From assembly GCF_900108955.1 (NCBI RefSeq), contig NZ_FNYA01000002.1, forward strand, positions 1 through 64,000: DNA of 64,000 bases. The letters are read 5' to 3'. Source of the DNA: Flavobacterium terrigena. Its GTDB lineage: Bacteria > Bacteroidota > Bacteroidia > Flavobacteriales > Flavobacteriaceae. Position 1 is the first letter of the stretch; each line of letters begins with the position of its first letter. Below, one piece after another: positions 42,439 through 52,256 of the stretch. Made by a program: the position numbers and the translations under genes. The notes under the pieces were generated by a model. That model worked only from the letters and a program-made list of their open reading frames with translations. It made no database searches and was not told the origin of the DNA.

Positions 42439-44001
42439 ATGGAATTAACAAGTATAATAATTGGAATCGTTGTCGGATTGGCTATAGGATTTGCAATTGC
42501 TAAATTTTTAGAAAAAAGCAATGTATCAAACCTAATCAAAAATGCTAAAAAAGAAGCGGGTTCAATTTTAAGAGATGCTAAATCAGAAGCCGAAGCTGAA
42601 AAGAAAAATAAGCTATTACAAGCCAAAGAAAAATTTTTAGAATTAAAATCGGAACACGAAAAGGAAATTTTGTCAAAAGACAAAAAAATGGCTGAAGCCG
42701 AAAAAAGAACAAGAGATAAAGAATCTCAAATTTCTAATGAATTAGCCAAAGCAAAGAAAGTTAACGACGAAGCAGAAGCAAAAATCGTTGAGTACAACAA
42801 CAAAATTGAAAACTTAGAGAAAAAATCTCAAGAAGTTGACAAATTACATAAAAGTCAGATTGAGCAATTAGAAGTAATTTCTGGTTTATCTGCAGATGAA
42901 GCTAAAAATCAATTAGTTGAAAGTTTAAAAGCTGAAGCGAAAACAAACGCAATGGCGCATATTCAAGAAACTATTGAAGAAGCTAAAATGCAAGCGCAAC
43001 AAGAAGCTAAGAAAATCATTATCAGCACAATTCAACGTGTTGGTACTGAAGAAGCTGTTGAAAATTGCGTTTCTGTATTCAACATTGAATCTGACGATGT
43101 AAAAGGAAGAATTATTGGTAGAGAAGGAAGAAACATTAGAGCTATTGAAGCAGCAACTGGAGTTGAAATCATTGTAGATGATACACCTGAAGCGATTATC
43201 TTATCATGTTTCGATCCTGTTAGAAGAGAAATTGCTCGTTTAGCACTTCATAAATTAGTTACTGATGGTCGTATTCACCCAGCTCGTATTGAAGAAGTTG
43301 TTGAAAAAACGAAAAAACAGATTGAAGAAGAAATCATCGAAGTTGGTAAACGTACGGTTATCGATTTAGGAATTCACGGTTTACACCCAGAACTGATTAA
43401 AATTGTAGGTAGAATGAAATACCGTTCTTCATACGGACAAAACTTATTACAACACTCAAGAGAAGTTTCTAAATTATGTGGTTTAATGGCTGCAGAATTA
43501 GGATTGAACGTCAAATTAGCAAAAAGAGCTGGTTTATTACACGATATTGGAAAAGTTCCAGATACAGAAAGCGAATTGCCACACGCAATTTTAGGTATGC
43601 AATGGGCAGAGAAATACGGTGAAAAAGAAGAAGTTTGTAATGCAATTGGAGCTCACCACGATGAAATTGAAATGAAATATTTAATTTCTCCAATTATTCA
43701 AGTATGTGATGCGATTTCAGGAGCAAGACCAGGTGCACGTCGTCAAGTATTAGATTCTTACATCCAACGTTTAAAAGATCTTGAAGAAGTAGCCTATAGT
43801 TTCCCTGGAGTTAAAAATGCTTATGCGATTCAAGCTGGTAGAGAATTACGTGTGTTAGTAGAAAGCGAAAAAGTTTCAGACGATTTAGCTGCAACTTTAT
43901 CTTTTGAAATTTCACACAAAATTCAAACTGAAATGACGTATCCAGGCCAAGTTAAAGTAACAGTAATTAGAGAAACAAGAGCGGTTAATATTGCAAAATA
44001 A
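42439..44001 (+). CDS. rny: Ribonuclease Y
   Basis: RNase Y is a membrane-anchored endoribonuclease that starts mRNA decay. The 520-residue protein begins with a membrane helix ([20 protein letters not shown]). A long Glu/Lys-rich coiled coil to about 200 follows, then a KH domain ([31 protein letters not shown]) and an HD domain with [13 protein letters not shown] and the metal site. It closes [16 protein letters not shown]. It follows the 6S RNA terminator by 18 bp. A terminator follows. Confidence 0.97.
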   Translation: MELTSIIIGIVVGLAIGFAIAKFLEKSNVSNLIKNAKKEAGSILRDAKSEAEAEKKNKLLQAKEKFLELKSEHEKEILSKDKKMAEAEKRTRDKESQISNELAKAKKVNDEAEAKIVEYNNKIENLEKKSQEVDKLHKSQIEQLEVISGLSADEAKNQLVESLKAEAKTNAMAHIQETIEEAKMQAQQEAKKIIISTIQRVGTEEAVENCVSVFNIESDDVKGRIIGREGRNIRAIEAATGVEIIVDDTPEAIILSCFDPVRREIARLALHKLVTDGRIHPARIEEVVEKTKKQIEEEIIEVGKRTVIDLGIHGLHPELIKIVGRMKYRSSYGQNLLQHSREVSKLCGLMAAELGLNVKLAKRAGLLHDIGKVPDTESELPHAILGMQWAEKYGEKEEVCNAIGAHHDEIEMKYLISPIIQVCDAISGARPGARRQVLDSYIQRLKDLEEVAYSFPGVKNAYAIQAGRELRVLVESEKVSDDLAATLSFEISHKIQTEMTYPGQVKVTVIRETRAVNIAK

Positions 44002-44020
44002 TCTCTAAGATCAATAAATT

Positions 44021-44056
44021 AAAAAATCCGATTTCAATTGAAGTCGGATTTTTTTT
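44021..44056 (+). terminator. Terminator after rny
   Basis: AATCCGA and TCGGATT pair around a 12-base loop, followed by eight T. Confidence 0.85.
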
Positions 44057-44206
44057 GCTCCATAATAATGTAATGATTTGTAATAATAATATAACAAATA
44101 ACACTTGGAACAAATCTAACTTTACAACATCGAAATTACATAAAACATAAGTAATCGATATTAAGGAGATTTAAAAATCTAGTTTTTTTAACCAAAATTT
44201 ATTATT

Positions 44207-44797
44207 ATGAAAAATGTCATTTTATTACTTACGAGTTTTATTTCAGTAACAGCTTTTTCGCAGGAAGAAGTAAAAAGCTCAAGCGACGCTAGATTTGGAA
44301 TCAAAGGTGGATTAAATTATTCCACTGTTACTAAAGGCGATTTTGAAGAAGGATTAGATCCGAGAACCAGTTTTTATATTGGATTTGTTAGTGAAATTCC
44401 ATTAGTTGGAAGAATACTACATCTTCAACCTGAAATGATATATTCAAGACAAGGTTTTGAAAGCAATTACTCTTTTTTAGGTGAAAATTACAACGATGTA
44501 TATCAAGTAGATTATATCAATATTCCAGTATTATTAAAACTTTATGCTGGGAATACACTTTCATTTGAATTTGGACCTCAATTTGGATTAAAAGTTAATG
44601 AAAAAATAGTGCGAAACGATTCTGAAGTGGAAGAAAATGATATCAATTCGTTTGATACCGCATTAGCAGGTGGAGTTTCTTTAAATTTTGATAAATTCTT
44701 CTTATCTGGAAGATACACCTATAGTTTAAATGAAATTATTAAAGATTCAAATAGTAAAAATTCTGTGTTCCAAATTGGAGGAGGTTTTAGATTTTAA
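44207..44797 (+). CDS. Outer membrane beta-barrel protein (PorT-like)
   Basis: A 196-residue protein with signal peptide MKNVILLLTSFISVTAFSQ. The mature part starts RFGIKGGLNYSTV and continues as paired amphipathic strands (LHLQPEMIYSRQGF, YINIPVLLKLYAGN, LSFEFGPQFGLKV, FFLSGRYTYSLNEI), ending in the aromatic FQIGGGFRF. This is the usual form of the small PorT/OMP_b-brl barrels of Bacteroidota. The role is unknown. About 205 bp separate it from rny; I see no clear -7 box there, and a long A/T-rich leader is possible. Confidence 0.87.
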   Translation: MKNVILLLTSFISVTAFSQEEVKSSSDARFGIKGGLNYSTVTKGDFEEGLDPRTSFYIGFVSEIPLVGRILHLQPEMIYSRQGFESNYSFLGENYNDVYQVDYINIPVLLKLYAGNTLSFEFGPQFGLKVNEKIVRNDSEVEENDINSFDTALAGGVSLNFDKFFLSGRYTYSLNEIIKDSNSKNSVFQIGGGFRF

Positions 44798-44815
44798 TCT
44801 CATTTTGAATTATAT

Positions 44816-44854
44816 AAAAAAGTCCGTCCCGATTTCATCGGGACGGACTTTTTT
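44816..44854. terminator. Strong bidirectional terminator
   Basis: AAAAAGTCCGTCCCGAT and its near-exact complement ending GGACTTTTTT surround a 3-base loop. It separates the barrel gene (+) from the ftsY operon (-). Confidence 0.92.
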
Positions 44855-44878
44855 ATTGGGTTTTATATATTTTTTAAT

Positions 44879-45097
44879 CTACTTATTTTTTTTTGCCGTT
44901 TTCTTCGTTTTTCCGTTAATTACTTTAATCGCAACATACATAAACAATATAAAAGAGATTAATCGCAAGAACATAAATATGCTTTCGCTTTGCATAAATC
45001 CTAAAAATTTCAAATCAAAAGGCAAAGCCAAGAAAGCAGAAATAACTGCAATTAATAACAATTTTGAATTGGTCATATTTTTAAAAAAACCCATCAT
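44879..45097 (-). CDS. Small membrane protein downstream of ftsY
   Basis: A 72-residue protein with two hydrophobic segments (LLLIAVISAFLALPF and LRLISFILFMYVAIKVI) and a very basic C-terminus (NGKTKKTAKKNK). It starts 11 bp after the ftsY stop, so it is part of that operon. I recognise no family. The link to ftsY, the receptor for membrane-protein targeting, may only be positional. A second in-frame ATG lies one codon downstream. Confidence 0.72.
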   Translation of the reverse strand: MMGFFKNMTNSKLLLIAVISAFLALPFDLKFLGFMQSESIFMFLRLISFILFMYVAIKVINGKTKKTAKKNK

Positions 45098-45108
45098 ACT
45101 TTATAAAA

Positions 45109-46089
45109 TTAATTAAAGAAAGAATCAACAAACTCTGATTTATTAAACACCTGTAAGTCTTCAATTCCTTCACCTACTCCAATATATTTCACTGGAATTT
45201 GAAATTGATCTGAAATTCCAATTACGACACCACCTTTTGCAGTTCCGTCTAATTTAGTTACTGCTAAACAAGAAACTTCTGTAGCTGCTGTAAATTGTTT
45301 AGCTTGTTCAAAAGCATTTTGCCCTGTTGAACCATCAAGCACCAACATGACGTCGTTTGGCGTATTTGGAACCACTTTTTGCATTACATTTTTCACTTTG
45401 GTTAACTCGTTCATTAAACCAACTTTATTGTGTAAACGACCAGCTGTATCAATAATAACCACATCAGCATTTTGTGCTACAGCAGATTGCAAGGTATCAA
45501 AAGCAACAGAAGCTGGATCCGAACCCATTTGTTGTCTCACCATTGGCACACCTACTCTATCCGCCCAAATTTGTAATTGATCAATTGCAGCAGCTCTGAA
45601 TGTATCAGCAGCACCTAATACTACGTTGTAACCCGCTTTTTTAAACTGATATGCTAATTTTCCAATAGTTGTAGTTTTACCAACACCATTTACACCAACC
45701 ACCATAATTACGTATGGTTTAGTATCTTTTGGAATGGTAAATTCAGAATCGTTTCCGGTATTTGTTTCAGATAAAAGCGCACCGATTTCTTCTCTTAAAA
45801 TTAAATTAAGTTCATCTGTACCTAAATATTTATCTTGAGAAACTCTTTTTTCAATGCGTTGAATAATTTTCAACGTGGTATTTACACCAACATCTGAAGA
45901 AATAAGTACTTCTTCTAAATTATCTAAAACTTCATCGTCAACTTTAGATTTTCCAGCAACTGCTTTAGTTAATTTAGAAAAGAAAGACGTTTTAGTTTTC
46001 TCTAAACCTTTATCTAAAATTTGCTTTTCCTGCTCAGTAATTACAGGTTCACTTTTGTTAGAAGAAAATATTTTTTTAAAAAAACTCAT
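45109..46089 (-). CDS. ftsY: Signal recognition particle receptor FtsY
   Basis: FtsY docks ribosome-SRP complexes at the membrane. The 326-residue protein is a compact form with a short N-terminal region and the NG domain. G1 is GVNGVGKTTTIGKL; then DTFRAAAIDQL, IIDTAGRLHNK, VTKLDGTAKGGV and the closing IPVKYIGVGEGIEDLQVF. The acidic A domain of E. coli FtsY is nearly absent, as usual in this phylum. Upstream, DUF4295, rpmG and rpmB lie on the same strand but are separated by a terminator. Confidence 0.97.
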   Translation of the reverse strand: MSFFKKIFSSNKSEPVITEQEKQILDKGLEKTKTSFFSKLTKAVAGKSKVDDEVLDNLEEVLISSDVGVNTTLKIIQRIEKRVSQDKYLGTDELNLILREEIGALLSETNTGNDSEFTIPKDTKPYVIMVVGVNGVGKTTTIGKLAYQFKKAGYNVVLGAADTFRAAAIDQLQIWADRVGVPMVRQQMGSDPASVAFDTLQSAVAQNADVVIIDTAGRLHNKVGLMNELTKVKNVMQKVVPNTPNDVMLVLDGSTGQNAFEQAKQFTAATEVSCLAVTKLDGTAKGGVVIGISDQFQIPVKYIGVGEGIEDLQVFNKSEFVDSFFN

Positions 46090-46141
46090 TGTATTAAGTA
46101 AGTAATGATATGATTTTCATTATTATGGAACAAAAATAAAA

Positions 46142-46178
46142 TAAAAAAAGCTACTTTCAAATGAAAATAGCTTTTTTA
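46142..46178 (-). terminator. Terminator after the rpmB-rpmG-DUF4295 operon
   Basis: AAAAAGCTA and TAGCTTTTTT pair around a loop with further partial pairing, just past the DUF4295 stop. Confidence 0.8.
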
Positions 46179-46196
46179 GTATCTATATTGTACAGA

Positions 46197-46349
46197 TTAT
46201 TTCTTTTTTAAGAACTCATCTACTTCTTCTGGACTCATTACTGATTCCACAAATGTATAAGCTCCAGTTTTAGGAGACTTCACCATTTTGATTGCTTTAG
46301 TCAATCTTTTAGAAGCTGTTTGTAAAGTTGCTACGGTTTTCTTTGCCAT
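46197..46349 (-). CDS. DUF4295 family protein (short basic protein)
   Basis: A 50-residue protein, MAKKTVATLQTASKRLTKAI at its start and PEEVDEFLKKK at its end. It matches DUF4295, a short basic family found in Bacteroidota beside rpmB and rpmG. This synteny and its size and charge suggest a ribosome-associated protein, but that is inference. It begins 63 bp after the rpmG stop, and the operon's terminator lies directly downstream. Confidence 0.88.
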   Translation of the reverse strand: MAKKTVATLQTASKRLTKAIKMVKSPKTGAYTFVESVMSPEEVDEFLKKK

Positions 46350-46412
46350 GACTTAATGTTTTATTGAATTTAAAAATTTCAAATACGATATTTGAAAATT
46401 AAAAATTTCTAA

Positions 46413-46595
46413 TTATTTAATTTCTTTGTGAACAGTTACTCTTTTCAAGATAGGATTGAATTTTTTGATTTCCATTCTATCTGGTGTGTTTTTCTTGTTT
46501 TTAGTCGTGATATAACGAGAAGTTCCTGGTTGACCAGATTCTTTGTGCTCAGTACACTCTAAAATTACTTGGATTCTATTACCTTTCTTTGCCAT
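46413..46595 (-). CDS. rpmG: 50S ribosomal protein L33 (bL33)
   Basis: A 60-residue protein with the bL33 sequence [40 protein letters not shown], then [18 protein letters not shown]. It lacks the Cys pairs of the zinc-binding form (one Cys only, in LECTEH), so it is a C-minus type. It follows rpmB by 20 bp. Confidence 0.96.
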   Translation of the reverse strand: MAKKGNRIQVILECTEHKESGQPGTSRYITTKNKKNTPDRMEIKKFNPILKRVTVHKEIK

Positions 46596-46615
46596 TTTGA
46601 TATATTTTTAAATGA

Positions 46616-46858
46616 TTAAACAGATTTTACAAATCCATCAGCTTTAGCTTTTTTCAAAACCGCGGCAATACCATTTTTGTTAATTGTTTTTAATACTGCT
46701 GTAGATATTTTTAGGCTCACCCATCTATCTTCTTCAGCAATGTAAAAACGTTTTTTCACTAAGTTCACAGAGAATTTTCTCTTAGTTTTATTCATCGCGT
46801 GAGAAACGTTGTTTCCAACCATTGCTCTTTTTCCTGTTAGTTCACAAACTCTTGACAT
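46616..46858 (-). CDS. rpmB: 50S ribosomal protein L28 (bL28)
   Basis: An 80-residue protein with MSRVCELTGKRAMVGNNVSHAMNKTKRKF at the start, then RFYIAEEDRWVSLKISTAVLKTINKNGI, typical of bL28. It heads the rpmB-rpmG-DUF4295 unit. A near -7 box (CTTTTCTTTG) lies about 25-35 bp upstream on the minus strand, with one mismatch to TAnnTTTG. Confidence 0.96.
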   Translation of the reverse strand: MSRVCELTGKRAMVGNNVSHAMNKTKRKFSVNLVKKRFYIAEEDRWVSLKISTAVLKTINKNGIAAVLKKAKADGFVKSV

Positions 46859-46937
46859 TATTCTAAACTTTTATATCGTTATTCTAAATAAGGGTGCAAA
46901 GAAAAGGATTTTTCATTTACTATGCAACTATTTTTTA

Positions 46938-48185
46938 TTAGTTTTTTGAAATTTCTTTATATATCATTTCAAATGCTTTGTTAACCGCCCTATCTATAAC
47001 CTTTTCGCGCGGTTGACCAAAATTAAATTCTTCTACAAAAACTTCTTCTGGAGTGGCAATTGCGATAAAAACAGTGCCAATTTCAGCATCACTTTCTCCT
47101 TTTGTTGGTCCGGCGTTTCCAGTTGTAGCAATCGCATAATCTGTGTTAAAAATAGTTTTACAATTCAAAGCCATTTCCTTCGCAACGTCAGCACTCACAA
47201 CAGAATACTGATTTATCGTTTCCGAATTTACTTTCAATAAATCAATTTTAACCTGGTTCGAATAGGCAACAATTCCTCCCTGAAAATATGCAGAAGCTCC
47301 TGATACTGATGTAATTAATTCTGAAATTTTTCCGCCAGTGCAACTTTCTGCAGCAGACAAAGTTAATTCTTTTTTTACTAATGCTCTTCCAACAATGACT
47401 TCAATGGTTTCATCTTCGTCATAACCCACAATAATTTCACCAATAATAGGCTGTAATTTTTCTACTTCATGTAAGATTGCCTGGCTTAAGACGACTTCAC
47501 TTTCACCACGAGCAGTCAATCTCAATCGAACTCTTCCTGGACTTGGCAAATACGCTAATTTTATAAAACTCGGTAAATTATTTTCCCAATCTTCAATTTG
47601 TTCTGCAATTAAACTCTCCCCACGACCGTAAGTCATTAGTGTTTTATGAACAATGAAAGGTCTATCGAATTTTTCAATTAAATACGGAATCAATTCATTA
47701 TCAACTAAATATTTCATCTCAAAAGGCACACCAGGTAAAGAAACAAACACTGTGTCTTCATGCTCTACTAACATTCCAGGCGCCGTTCCTACTTTATTAA
47801 AAAGTACTTTTGATTTTGATGGCACTAAAGCTTGTTCAATATTTACTTGTGTGATTGGTCTTTTATAAAACCCTTCAATCATTTCTTTCACATGTGCTAA
47901 AACAGCATCATTTTGTACCAAAACATCATCAAAGTATTCACAAAAAGTTTTTTTAGTAATATCGTCTTTCGTTGGTCCTAAACCACCAGTAATAATTACT
48001 ACATCGAAATTATTCTGAACATCGTTAAGTGCTTTTAAAATATGATTTTTATCGTCGGAAATGGAAAGCATCTCATAAGTTGCAATTCCGATTTTATCTA
48101 ATGCTTTTGATATGTAAGAAGAATTTGTATCGACAATTTGACCAATTAATATTTCATCTCCAATAGTAATTACTGCTGCTCTCAT
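46938..48185 (-). CDS. cinA: CinA family protein (nicotinamide-nucleotide amidase-like)
   Basis: A 415-residue two-domain protein. The N-terminal MoCF-like (COG1058) domain has [22 protein letters not shown] and [16 protein letters not shown]. The C-terminal CinA domain has [19 protein letters not shown] and [12 protein letters not shown], then ATTGNAGP, the site of NMN deamidation in related proteins. Probable role: ADP-ribose pyrophosphatase and NMN amidase activity in pyridine nucleotide salvage; the competence role known elsewhere need not apply. Confidence 0.94.
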   Translation of the reverse strand: MRAAVITIGDEILIGQIVDTNSSYISKALDKIGIATYEMLSISDDKNHILKALNDVQNNFDVVIITGGLGPTKDDITKKTFCEYFDDVLVQNDAVLAHVKEMIEGFYKRPITQVNIEQALVPSKSKVLFNKVGTAPGMLVEHEDTVFVSLPGVPFEMKYLVDNELIPYLIEKFDRPFIVHKTLMTYGRGESLIAEQIEDWENNLPSFIKLAYLPSPGRVRLRLTARGESEVVLSQAILHEVEKLQPIIGEIIVGYDEDETIEVIVGRALVKKELTLSAAESCTGGKISELITSVSGASAYFQGGIVAYSNQVKIDLLKVNSETINQYSVVSADVAKEMALNCKTIFNTDYAIATTGNAGPTKGESDAEIGTVFIAIATPEEVFVEEFNFGQPREKVIDRAVNKAFEMIYKEISKN

Positions 48186-48210
48186 TTTATAAATTTGTGT
48201 AAAAATAAGA

Positions 48211-48240
48211 AAACCACGCCAAAAGCGTGGTTAATTTTTT
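48211..48240 (-). terminator. Terminator after the Hpt gene
   Basis: AACCACGC (48212-48219) pairs exactly with GCGTGGTT (48225-48232) around a 5-base loop. It lies between the Hpt gene and cinA, both on the minus strand. Confidence 0.78.
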
Positions 48241-48255
48241 TATAAAAGTATGAAT

Positions 48256-48600
48256 TTACAACTTAAAATCTTTTTTGATTTCGTCCGTTGCTTCACCTAT
48301 TCTTGTTTTAAGAGATTTGAAAACGTCTTTAATTTCTTTTCGTTTTCCTTCTGCTTTTGTCCAATTCATAATCAGCATATTATCTTCATAAGCAATATCC
48401 ATACCTAATAAATCTAAGGTTGGCTTAATTTTATGAGCAGATGCATACGCTTGAGTGTAATCTTTTAATTCAATAGCATTTTTCATCGACTGAATTTCGA
48501 CAGGAACTTCATCTAAGAATAATGACACAATTTGCAAGGCAAAATCATTATCGTTTTCAGAAATTTCATAAACTTTAGATAAATTGTATTGTAAAGCCAT
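48256..48600 (-). CDS. Stand-alone Hpt (histidine phosphotransfer) domain protein
   Basis: A 114-residue helical protein with an Hpt motif: DYTQAYASAHKIKPTLDLLGM, where His56 would carry the phosphate and the following Lys and Gly positions fit the family. No kinase or receiver domain is fused. Its ATG overlaps the stop of the FAH-family gene by one base, so translation is coupled. A hybrid kinase with a receiver domain lies about 1.5 kb away (50138) and is a candidate partner; this is inference. Confidence 0.85.
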   Translation of the reverse strand: MALQYNLSKVYEISENDNDFALQIVSLFLDEVPVEIQSMKNAIELKDYTQAYASAHKIKPTLDLLGMDIAYEDNMLIMNWTKAEGKRKEIKDVFKSLKTRIGEATDEIKKDFKL

Positions 48601-49211
48601 TATTTTACTTGTATTTTAAACATTTGTTTACCTTCTAAAAACCCTTCTAAAATATCATTTTCCTTTACAGCTGCAACACCTTTTGGTGTACCTGTAAAAA
48701 TAATATCTCCTTTTTTTAAAGTGAAAAATTGAGAAACATACGAAACAATTTCGTCTATGTTCCACAGCATCATAGAAGTTGAGCCTTTTTGAACGATTTC
48801 TGAGTTTTTTCTTAATTCAAAGTTAATATTTTCTAATGAACTATAATTCTTTTTCGGCAAAAAGTCTCCGATAATCGCCGAATGGTCAAAAGCCTTAGAT
48901 TTTTCCCAAGGTAACCCTTTTTCTTTTAACATAGTTTGCAAATCGCGAGCGGTAAAATCAATTCCTAAACCAATTTCATCATAATATTTATGAGCAAATT
49001 TTGGACTAATATACTTTCCGACTTTACAAATTTTTACCAAAACTTCTACTTCATGATGCACATCATTACTGAATTCTGGAATTGTAAAAGGTGTTTTCTT
49101 CGGTAAAATTGCCGTATCTGGTTTCATGAAAATAACGGGTTCATCTGGACGCTCGTTATTTAATTCTGAAATATGGTCGGCGTAATTTCGGCCAATACAA
49201 ATAATTTTCAT
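48600..49211 (-). CDS. Fumarylacetoacetate hydrolase (FAH) family protein
   Basis: A 203-residue FAH-fold enzyme with the start MKIICIGRNYADHISEL, then PVIFMKPDTAIL, HHEVEVLVKICK (acidic metal ligands), GIDFTARDLQ, WEKSKAFDHSAIIGDFLP and a closing GDIIFTGTPKGVAAVKENDIL. Relatives act on acylpyruvates, oxaloacetate or fumarylacetoacetate; at this length an acylpyruvase or oxaloacetate decarboxylase-type role is possible. It lies between an exonuclease gene (4-bp gap) and the Hpt gene (1-base overlap), forming an operon of unrelated functions. Confidence 0.9.
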   Translation of the reverse strand: MKIICIGRNYADHISELNNERPDEPVIFMKPDTAILPKKTPFTIPEFSNDVHHEVEVLVKICKVGKYISPKFAHKYYDEIGLGIDFTARDLQTMLKEKGLPWEKSKAFDHSAIIGDFLPKKNYSSLENINFELRKNSEIVQKGSTSMMLWNIDEIVSYVSQFFTLKKGDIIFTGTPKGVAAVKENDILEGFLEGKQMFKIQVK

Positions 49212-49215
49212 AAAC

Positions 49216-49986
49216 TTATTTCGTGTTTAAACGTCTTAATTTCAAACCTGTTAATACTTTTTTAGTGTATAGTGGAAAATCGGCACCTTGAATCCAACCA
49301 AAATAACCTGGATCTTTATCAAAAACATCATCTACTAAAACATTCTTGTATTTTCCAAAACTGAACATTTCCTGACCTTTATCATTTAAAACAATCATAC
49401 CCGCAAAATCGACAGATTTTTTTCTAGTTGTATATTCAGACAACGCTTTCATATCATTTTGCAAATCTGGATATCTTTCCAATTGCCCTAATAAAATTTC
49501 ATAAGTTGCCATCGTATCAGCTTCTGCAGAATGTGCATTTTCTAATGTTTTGCCACAATAAAATTTTAAAGCTGCAGAAAGTGTTCTTTCTTCTTTTTTA
49601 TGAAAAATGGTTTGCACATCAACTGAAACGCGATTTTTCATATCGAAATCAACGCCAGCACGAATCATTTCTTCCGCTAATAACGGAATATCAAATCTAT
49701 CAGAATTATATCCTGCTAAATCTGAATCTTTAATCATATTGTAAATTTGAGAAGATAATTCTACAAAAGTTGGTTCATTGGCTACTTTTTCATCTGTAAT
49801 CCCATGAACAGCCGTAGATTGTGGTGGAATTGGAATTGTAGGATTTACTAACCACGTTTTACTTTCTTTATTTCCGTTTGGAAACACTTTAAATATGGCG
49901 ATTTCAACAATTCTGTCTTTTCCAACATCAATTCCTGTGGTTTCTAAATCAAAGAAACAAATTGGTCTTGTAAGTTTAAGTTCCAT
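49216..49986 (-). CDS. DEDDh-type 3'-5' exonuclease
   Basis: A 256-residue exonuclease of the DnaQ/epsilon-like family. Motifs: Exo I FFDLETTGIDVGKDRIVEIA, Exo II LAGYNSDRFDIPLLAEE, and Exo III LENAHSAEADTMATYEIL with the His-Asp pair of the DEDDh type. About 80 C-terminal residues (FSFGKYKNVLVDDVFDKDPGYFGWIQGADFPLYTKKVL) resemble the C-terminal extension seen in flavobacterial homologues. Proofreading, repair or RNA processing are all possible. It heads the exonuclease-FAH-Hpt operon, with a -7 box 18 bp upstream. Confidence 0.92.
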   Translation of the reverse strand: MELKLTRPICFFDLETTGIDVGKDRIVEIAIFKVFPNGNKESKTWLVNPTIPIPPQSTAVHGITDEKVANEPTFVELSSQIYNMIKDSDLAGYNSDRFDIPLLAEEMIRAGVDFDMKNRVSVDVQTIFHKKEERTLSAALKFYCGKTLENAHSAEADTMATYEILLGQLERYPDLQNDMKALSEYTTRKKSVDFAGMIVLNDKGQEMFSFGKYKNVLVDDVFDKDPGYFGWIQGADFPLYTKKVLTGLKLRRLNTK

Positions 49987-50003
49987 TTTTACATTTTAGG
50001 CGA

Positions 50004-50011
50004 CAAAGATA
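50004..50011 (-). promoter_or_regulatory. -7 box for the exonuclease-FAH-Hpt operon
   Basis: Minus-strand TATCTTTG matches TAnnTTTG, giving a leader of about 11 nt. Confidence 0.6.
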
Positions 50012-50137
50012 AAGCATAATGACTTTTTCAATAATTAAATCTACAATTTTTTTGACAAACTTTATTTAAAACAAGAAAAATACCATTAAAAAAATGCTTA
50101 ATATTGTATAGTAACAAAAAGTAAATCAGTGTTTTAC

Positions 50138-52252
50138 ATGAAATTAAAAACCACAAATACTTATTCTAAAATTATTATTTTAATATTTATATTAAGTAGT
50201 ATTAGTTTGGTGTTGTTTGCTGGATTACTTTTTTATGTCAAAAAACAGCAACATATCGATTATATCGAAACGAAAAATCAATTTAAAAAAGACGTTTTAG
50301 CCATTTACAAAATGGAAGTTCTGCAAAATGAATCGTATGTAAATGACATTGTGTATTGGGATGATTTTGCAAAATACATTAGTACAAGAAATGAAGCTTG
50401 GTTTAACACTTCTGTTGCGACTTCTATCAACACACTTAACTTTGAACAAGTGATTGTATTAGATAAAAATGGAGCGTTAATTACTAAAAGAACTAAAAAT
50501 CCAAATGTTTTACCTGATTTAAATGCCACTGCTGCAGCAGCTATCAAAAATATTAAACTACACGATATGTATAGGTTTTACAAAAAAACCAATGTGGGAT
50601 ATATTGAAATAATTGGTTCTGGAATTTATAATTCTACCAATGCCAATAAAAAATTTGGGACTCCTTATGCTTATTTCTTTGTTGTTAGGCTTTTAAATGA
50701 TGCTTTTTTTGAGAAATTAAACATCATTAGTAGTTCTAAATGTCAAATCACAAATACATCTTATCCTGAAAACGATTCGAAAGTTAGCATTGAAATTGCG
50801 ATGTTAAACGAACACAGAGCCAAAATAGCCAACTTTTTATTTATCAGAGATTACCACAATAATTTTAATATTTTAAATCATTTTATCTATTGTATTACTT
50901 TACTTTCGTTTCTCAACTTGTTGATTTACTTCTTATTTATAAAAAAATGGGTAAATAATCCTTTAAATTTAGTTCGAAAAATACTTGAAAACAATAACAC
51001 TAAGGCAATAAATCGTTTAGTGGAATATAAAGGAGAGTTTGGATACATTGGTAAGCTTTTCAAAAACAATAAAGAACATGAGAAATTATTAAAAAAAGCC
51101 AAACTAAAAGCCGAGCAAAACGACAAATTAAAATCGGTGTTTTTAGCCAATTTATCGCACGAAATTAGAACACCAATGAATGCTATTTTAGGTTTTACAC
51201 ACTTATTGAAAAACGACAAATTAAATTCAGACGAAATAAAAGAGTATTTAGATACGATTGAAAAAAGCGGGAATAATTTAGTTTTGATTATTAACGATTT
51301 AATTGAAATGTCGAAAATTGATGCGAAACAAATTATTCCAAATTACACATCAGTAGATTTAAATAAGAGCTTGACTGAAATTTACGAAACCATAAAAGTA
51401 ACCATTCCAGAAGAGAAAAATATTGTTTTTACATTTAAAAAAGACAAACAACACAATAACATTTATGTAAAAATTGACGAAACTAAAGTGAAACAAATTT
51501 TGGTGAATTTAATTACCAATGCCATCAAATATACAGACAGTGGAGAAATTTCATTTGGATTTGAAATCAATTCCGAACAACAAGAAATACATTTTTTTGT
51601 ACATGATACTGGCTATGGAATTAGCAATGAAGACCAAGCTTTAATTTTCGACAGGTTTAAAAGGATTGATAATGATTACACCACAAAATCATCAGGTTTA
51701 GGTTTGGGATTATCAATCACAAAAGCTTATTTAGACATGATGCAGGGCAGTATTCGTTTGACTTCTTCTGTTGGAAATGGTTCAACTTTTTACTTTTCAA
51801 TACCGTTAGAATTAGCAACAAAAAAACCTAAAAATAAAAACATAGATATAGATACACTTTCAGTAATTTCAACTCAAATCACTTCAAACAAGCGAATTTT
51901 AATTGCTGAAGATGACGAAATAAATTATTTGCTTTTAACCAAAATGCTAGCTCCTTATAAAAACTTAGAACTTGTTAGAGCAAAAAACGGCAAGGAAGCT
52001 GTAGATATTTTCACCAACGACAATGCTTTTGATTTAATACTTTTAGATATTAAAATGCCTATTATGAATGGTTTTGAAGCTTTTGAACAGATCTCTAAAA
52101 CGAAAACTACCATTCCAATTATTGCACAAACGGCATTTTCTTCAAGTGATGATGTCAAAATGATTACCAAAACGGGTTTTACAGATTATATTTTAAAACC
52201 AATAGATCGAGAAAAGCTTTTCGATTTAATGAATCAGTATTTGAACAAATAA
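50138..52252 (+). CDS. Hybrid sensor histidine kinase with CHASE4-like sensor
   Basis: A 704-residue protein. Membrane segments near 10-35 and 245-270 enclose a periplasmic sensor resembling CHASE4 (NESYVNDIVYWDDFAKYISTRNEAWF). Then come a HisKA domain (LSHEIRTPMNAILGF, His341), an HATPase_c domain (NLITNAIKYTDSGEI, HDTGYGIS, GLGLGLSI) and a C-terminal receiver (ILIAEDDEINYLL; Asp637 in LILLDIKMPIMNG; ILKPID). There is no output domain, so signal likely passes via an Hpt protein. The frame also has a GTG at 50129, but the ATG at 50138 is preferred. The ligand is unknown. Confidence 0.93.
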   Translation: MKLKTTNTYSKIIILIFILSSISLVLFAGLLFYVKKQQHIDYIETKNQFKKDVLAIYKMEVLQNESYVNDIVYWDDFAKYISTRNEAWFNTSVATSINTLNFEQVIVLDKNGALITKRTKNPNVLPDLNATAAAAIKNIKLHDMYRFYKKTNVGYIEIIGSGIYNSTNANKKFGTPYAYFFVVRLLNDAFFEKLNIISSSKCQITNTSYPENDSKVSIEIAMLNEHRAKIANFLFIRDYHNNFNILNHFIYCITLLSFLNLLIYFLFIKKWVNNPLNLVRKILENNNTKAINRLVEYKGEFGYIGKLFKNNKEHEKLLKKAKLKAEQNDKLKSVFLANLSHEIRTPMNAILGFTHLLKNDKLNSDEIKEYLDTIEKSGNNLVLIINDLIEMSKIDAKQIIPNYTSVDLNKSLTEIYETIKVTIPEEKNIVFTFKKDKQHNNIYVKIDETKVKQILVNLITNAIKYTDSGEISFGFEINSEQQEIHFFVHDTGYGISNEDQALIFDRFKRIDNDYTTKSSGLGLGLSITKAYLDMMQGSIRLTSSVGNGSTFYFSIPLELATKKPKNKNIDIDTLSVISTQITSNKRILIAEDDEINYLLLTKMLAPYKNLELVRAKNGKEAVDIFTNDNAFDLILLDIKMPIMNGFEAFEQISKTKTTIPIIAQTAFSSSDDVKMITKTGFTDYILKPIDREKLFDLMNQYLNK

Positions 52253-52256
52253 AACC

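Noticed and set aside
44160..44170. AAGGAGAT, a good Shine-Dalgarno match.
   Set aside because: It is about 40 bp upstream of the ATG at 44207 with no start codon at a suitable distance, and this phylum rarely uses such sites.
49428..49733. A 101-codon plus-strand frame opposite the exonuclease gene.
   Set aside because: It lies wholly antisense to a well-conserved DEDDh exonuclease, and its translation looks like random AT-rich coding.
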